Source: Temnothorax longispinosus
Taxonomy: Eukaryota; Arthropoda; Insecta; Hymenoptera; Formicidae
Length of the DNA stretch: 64,000 bases
Assembly: GCF_030848805.1 (NCBI RefSeq)
Contig: NC_092365.1
Location: forward strand, 2,418,001-2,482,000
Direction: 5' to 3'
In this document: piece after piece, positions 61,101-64,000 of the stretch
Layout of the letters: the number at the start of each line of letters is the position of its first letter
How positions within the stretch are numbered: position 1 is the stretch's first letter
The notes under the pieces: model-generated
Told to the model about the DNA's origin: nothing
What the model saw: the letters and a program-made list of their open reading frames with translations, nothing else
Database searches by the model: none
Translations under genes and position numbers: made by a program

Positions 61101-63397
61101 TGTTACTCTTGAAAAATAGTTCTTTAAAAAGAAATGAAAGTACTGCCGATCGCGGTGTATAACATAAGAAGGAATTCTTTCACATTTCTGACATCCTCAA
61201 TTTCTCATTGAATATTTCAGGGAAAAAGTTCATGTCAGAAGAATAAATTTAAATGTTAAAATATGGAATTTCTGCGCGCGTGTAAAATATATAAATAGAA
61301 TTCTTTTGGCAAATTTTACTTACTTCCAACAATTACTGTAAGTAATAAATGTTTTATTTGATTTATTATTTAAATTATATTTAAGTAATTCAAATTAAAT
61401 GGGATTTAATTGCTCAATAATTATTTTCCTAGTTTTATTACTCCCGGAAGAACGTTTCCTTCTTTTGCGCAAGCATCGCCCGTGCATCATCGACATCATT
61501 GTGATGTTGATGTCATTCCTTTATAATATGTCGCGCTTGTAAACAGCTATGTAAAGTACTCCTGCGAAGATCAGAAAGAGTCGGTGGCAGCATCTATTAA
61601 TTATCGAGCTGCGATTTCCTATTTCCATGACCACAAAGATACCGTAGTTCAGTTAAAATCTAACAAGAAGTAAGGTTGTATGGTTGTATTATATCGACGC
61701 AAATTCACGGAAGCGGAATATCGCTCGTAGAGCATTCAAGCGCGAGAATATAATAAATTATGAGCAATACCTGAATAGCCCGATATGGTAAAAGTATCGT
61801 TTAAATTTCCACCAACGTCTGTGTTCCGTCGTTCCCATGACTGTTACGCACTTTTTATTCTAAACAATTTGGAATACTCGATGGTAATAAATATTGAATT
61901 CTTTCCATATCTGGTGTCTCTATAAATGTCTCGCTACGTCAAAGAACAGAAGCAGAGAGCATATATTTTTTTATCACGTGAATACATTTCCATAATCGAT
62001 ATAAGGTAGCAATAAAGCGACATTTCCGTGCTCTCTAAATCTGAATCAGTGAATAGTCACTGATATCAGTATAAAGTATATCACTGATTCGAATCAGTGT
62101 CTGCATTTTATGGCCAGGTATCACGGAATGGAGTAAAAATTGGTGAATTTAATTAGAGATGACGTTTTTATGAATACTTTTAGATCCGCGAAAAATTCTT
62201 CTTGTGTTCTTTTCATGAATTTTATTTAATTAAATAAAAATCCTCCTTTAGCAAATATTTAATTTAAGATTTTATTAATGGATTATTTAATCAGTTTCTG
62301 TCGGGAATTAAATTTGTTTTCAGTGAATCAAAGTTACCCGGGACGCTTCAAGTTTTATATCATTTTCGATAATGCCTCCTGCGTGACGCTCTTCGCGCTC
62401 TCGCTCTCTCTCTCTCTCTCTCTGTCTAATCCTCGAAGTGGTGACAATGATATACGGCTACGTGAAAGATACCGATGGCTTCATTCCACAGGTGCGGTCG
62501 TGATAACATTTTTTATCTGCTGGGCGCCCTTTCACGCTCAACGCTTAATGTACGTGTATCAGGTGTCGGCCTTCAACGACATTAACGAGTGGCTGTATCC
62601 GCTGGGAGGTTGCCTGTACTACTTCAGCACCACCGTGAACCCAATTCTGTACAACGTGATGAGCGCCAAATACAGGTTGGCGTTCAAGAGAACGCTGTAC
62701 TGCACGCCGACGAGTCCCATGATCACGAGGGACGACCTCAGTAGTATGAGAGATACCACGGTGTGCAGATGCGGATCCAGAAGAGGGTCCCAGTTGGTTC
62801 GCGTGAGAAGTGTACATTACCAACGTAGCATCAAGTAAGCACATGCACCTTAATTTACCCTCCCTTGTCAATCTTATCAGTATCAAGATTATTCACTTGT
62901 CAAAAAGTACGCCTGAATTTTCCATAATTTTTGCTGAAATTTTTCAGAACATTTTCAATATAGTTTCGAGATATGAACATTACATTTACTAACAGTTACG
63001 TTTAAGTTCTCGTAACTCTTGTTACTTATCATTTCAAGGCTCAATCTTCTCGGCAATTGCTCCTTGTTGCCAACGTTAAACAATCCCGGAATTGGGATTA
63101 TTTATCAATTCGCTATTATACAATTAAAATAAATGCAATTTTTTTTTCAGATGCAACGTGTCGCATTCAAGCGCGATGCTTCGTTCGCCGATAAGATTAC
63201 GTTACGACGACGAGGACGATGACGTGAGCCACTGCGACGCGGAAAGGATGCCGTGCGACTTCCTCAGTCCCGACACGCAGCCACAAGATATGAGGAGATC
63301 CTCCTTCGCAGCGAGTAACGGTAGGACCAAATATCGATCGAACGAAGAAACGCGAGACGGCATCTCACCGATCGTGGCGAACGAGACGTGCATCTGA
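41634..63397 (+). CDS. Pyrokinin-type neuropeptide receptor B (GPCR), 6 exons
   Basis: Exons: 41634-41910, 51042-51132, 52025-52224, 59644-59886, 62492-62834, 63151-63397, all GT-AG, giving 466 aa. It is a tandem paralogue of receptor A, same pyrokinin/PBAN/Capa-type rhodopsin-class group, plasma membrane, expected Gq coupling. Seen: glycosylation sites NIT and NES before TM1; TM1 GVFGN; TM2 NYYLFNLAISDL; LPNELSVFWQQYPW; TM3 cysteine in GLCKIRAYVSE; E138-R139-Y140; second-loop cysteine in SAMCAMLLP; TM6 C280-W-A-P283; TM7 N320-P321-I-L-Y. The tail has an acidic DDEDDD patch and ends ETCI, a possible class I PDZ ligand. Introns are far longer than in A (9.1, 0.9, 7.4, 2.6 and 0.3 kb). Divergence is greatest in the N-terminus, third intracellular loop and tail, so ligand preference or regulation may differ (inference). 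Confidence 0.92.
44914..45210. repeat. Three-copy tandem repeat, about 98-bp unit
   Basis: The unit carries ggaagcctcatctttataa, then atgatacaaaaat and tctgatattatagaacaattt. ggaagcc occurs at 44924, 45021 and 45120, a period of 97 to 99 bp. The copies differ by small indels in A runs. Open frames across it are a by-product of the repeat. Confidence 0.85.
46206..46252. repeat. 47-bp palindrome family, copy 2
   Basis: Perfect 19-nt arms ctctctaaatctgaatcag and ctgattcagatttagagag around a 9-nt spacer. It is the best-preserved copy of the family also seen at 23937 and 62031, and lies 10 bp before a MITE. Confidence 0.8.
46263..46499. mobile_element. 237-bp MITE with diverged TIRs
   Basis: Ends atacactaagaaaaaatttt and its near-complement ctcggtgtat close an inverted repeat that runs over most of the element; shared inner blocks are aatattagtttgcat and tggagycac-type. 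The gagaaaaaattttctg termini resemble the cactgaaaaaa ends of the element at 39346. Confidence 0.7.
49622..49771. mobile_element. 150-bp inverted-repeat element
   Basis: It starts ttaagaggttacaagactga and ends cctgtaacacccttaa. The arms (about 60 nt) share aaaaattagaaaaaattc-type sequence and tcgtaaaaag. TTAA at both outer ends might be target sequence. It is intronic and non-coding. Confidence 0.65.
52690..53200 (+). repeat. Pyrimidine-rich tract, about 500 bp
   Basis: The plus strand is overwhelmingly T and C for about 500 bases, with tctt and ttcct words but no fixed period. Open frames here (Leu/Phe/Ser-rich) are a by-product of composition. It may be a decayed microsatellite or part of a transposon. 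Confidence 0.7.
55243..55277. repeat. (TA)n microsatellite
   Basis: An uninterrupted alternation of T and A for about 35 bases within receptor B intron 3. Confidence 0.95.
55862..56084 (+). mobile_element. Non-autonomous Helitron-like candidate, 223 bp
   Basis: It begins TCTATATATATAAAC and ends CTAG, preceded by A (55861) and followed by T (56085): the TC...CTRR structure and A-T insertion of Helitrons. Near the 3' end a GC-rich block (gacgggcaacgctggacagc) can form a short hairpin (gct/agc). No Rep/helicase is encoded. The sequence is GC-richer than its surroundings. Confidence 0.5.
56465..56567. mobile_element. 103-bp palindromic element
   Basis: Outer arms cagataacatgcatg and catgcatgttatctg are perfect complements. 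Inner arms gtcgtaaagatatctt and aagatatctttacgac are also perfect. The middle is a chain of agatatctt palindromes. Non-coding; MITE-like. Confidence 0.75.
57937..58091. other. GC-rich exon-like island of unknown identity
   Basis: About 150 bp of clearly higher GC than the flanking AT-rich intron. Plus strand: an open frame containing PAYLSVGTEIRPGVRNNKPQ and INLLVNGLGEEEEDLSLRNI up to a TAA at 58089. Minus strand: a C/T-rich run ending CAG precedes an 84-nt, 28-codon open block that ends before GTAAGCC, so it also looks like an internal exon. I do not recognise either peptide. It may be an exon of a nested gene, an alternative exon or a retroposed fragment. Confidence 0.35.
58160..58193. repeat. 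(CT)n microsatellite
   Basis: An uninterrupted run of alternating C and T of about 34 bases in receptor B intron 3. Confidence 0.95.
60168..60323. mobile_element. Near-perfect palindrome, 70-nt arms
   Basis: Arms 60168-60237 and 60254-60323 match in 68 of 70 positions, with a 16-nt T/A-rich spacer. Outer ends are ccctta and taaggg. The high identity points to a recent insertion or to an ongoing correction between arms. Confidence 0.8.
62031..62098. repeat. 47-bp palindrome family, partial copy 3
   Basis: The left arm ctctctaaatctgaatcag (62031-62049) is identical to that of copy 2. The right arm is replaced by cactgatatcagt and tcactgattcgaatcagtg, themselves small palindromes, so the copy is rearranged. 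Confidence 0.6.
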
Positions 63398-64000
63398 TTT
63401 CCGGTTTATTCCGGAGATAAAAGGAAGAAATGCTGCGGCGCGGGGATCATAAAGACCACTTGCATCCTTGACAAGAAGCTATCGTGCCGTTTCCGCGTAC
63501 GCGACGAAACTGATGTGGCTGCTGTGCATTATCCTGCGTTGAAGAACAGCTTCCCAGAGGCAGACGTGTCGCGATATCCTGTCCGAGATAAGTGTTCGTA
63601 GTCAGGACGAAGAATCGAGTTTTGTGGAAAGTTGCATTTAAATGACGCAAATAAACGAAATCGTGAAGTGCTCGTGACGAAAAATCAAACCAAGAAAGTT
63701 TGGCAATATTAATATGTTAAATATTAATTTATTACAATGTCGAACGTTACAATCGCCAGTGAATATTTCGCGAAATTAATCGCATTCCGTGCGTAATCAA
63801 ATTAATTAATTAATTAATACAAGGCACATTTCATATGTAAATTCGCGCTAACAAAAAAATATATGAATAACAAAATCAAGTTACAAGACAAAATCTGATG
63901 TGTGTAATTCCAAATACCAGAAGACCGGAAGCGATGTAAAGAAAAATATATCGCTAGATATTTCGGAGTTTATGTAATAATAAATAATTGACATATAATC
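63398..64000 (+). other. 3' UTR and downstream of receptor B
   Basis: The first 250 bases are GC-richer and probably 3' UTR; AATAAA at 63650-63655 is the best poly(A) signal. Beyond it the sequence is AT-rich to the window end with no visible gene. Confidence 0.5.
63650..63655 (+). terminator. Poly(A) signal candidate for receptor B
   Basis: AATAAA lies 252 nt after the receptor B stop codon, at the edge where base composition drops to AT-rich intergenic DNA. Confidence 0.5.

Larger units (their letters stand above)
59887..62491 (+). other. Intron 4 of receptor B (2.6 kb)
   Basis: GTAAAT donor, CCACAG acceptor, phase 1. It contains a 156-bp near-perfect palindrome (60168-60323), a partial copy of the 47-bp palindrome family (62031-62049, followed by a second small palindrome to 62098) and a (CT)n run just before exon 5 (62398-62423). 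No gene seen. Confidence 0.6.

Overview
This is a window of animal nuclear DNA, most likely an insect and probably hymenopteran. That is inferred from AT-rich non-coding DNA, many short inverted-repeat transposons, GT-AG introns and insect-type genes, above all two tandem pyrokinin-type receptors. I cannot name a species. No bacterial operons, CRISPR arrays or viral genes were seen.

Layout. A tRNA-Gln lies at 395-466. Six protein-coding genes follow: cyclophilin 40 (PPID, + strand, 6 exons, 1508-3761); the centriolar cap protein CEP97 (- strand, 12 exons, 11444 down to 6182); mitochondrial DNA polymerase gamma (POLG, + strand, one exon, 12189-16001); EIF1AD (+ strand, 2 exons, 16125-16805); and two tandem paralogous rhodopsin-class neuropeptide receptors, A (21667-29303) and B (41634-63397). 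The first 17 kb is compact housekeeping DNA: CEP97 and POLG diverge from a shared 744-bp promoter region, and EIF1AD starts 123 bp after the POLG stop. The remaining 47 kb is the receptor locus, which is mostly introns and spacer.

The two receptors share all five intron positions and phases, and both reconstructed coding sequences are 1401 nt (466 aa). They clearly arose by tandem duplication. Both end in a possible class I PDZ ligand. An Inr plus DPE core promoter candidate lies 1.1 kb upstream of receptor A.

The non-coding DNA is full of fold-back elements: nested MITEs in PPID intron 2, a MITE family with three copies, a 47-bp palindrome family with three copies, a 318-bp near-perfect inverted repeat, and hAT-like, Helitron-like and tRNA-SINE-like candidates. 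It also holds a UBA5-like pseudogene fragment and local tandem duplications.

I found no convincing new molecular system. The points most worth a second look are the cyclophilin 40 with a degraded isomerase site but an intact Hsp90-binding clamp, the receptor pair, the GC-rich exon-like island in receptor B intron 3, and the SINE-like element inside a direct repeat. Exon boundaries were read by eye from splice sites, reading phase and family similarity; no transcript or database evidence was available.
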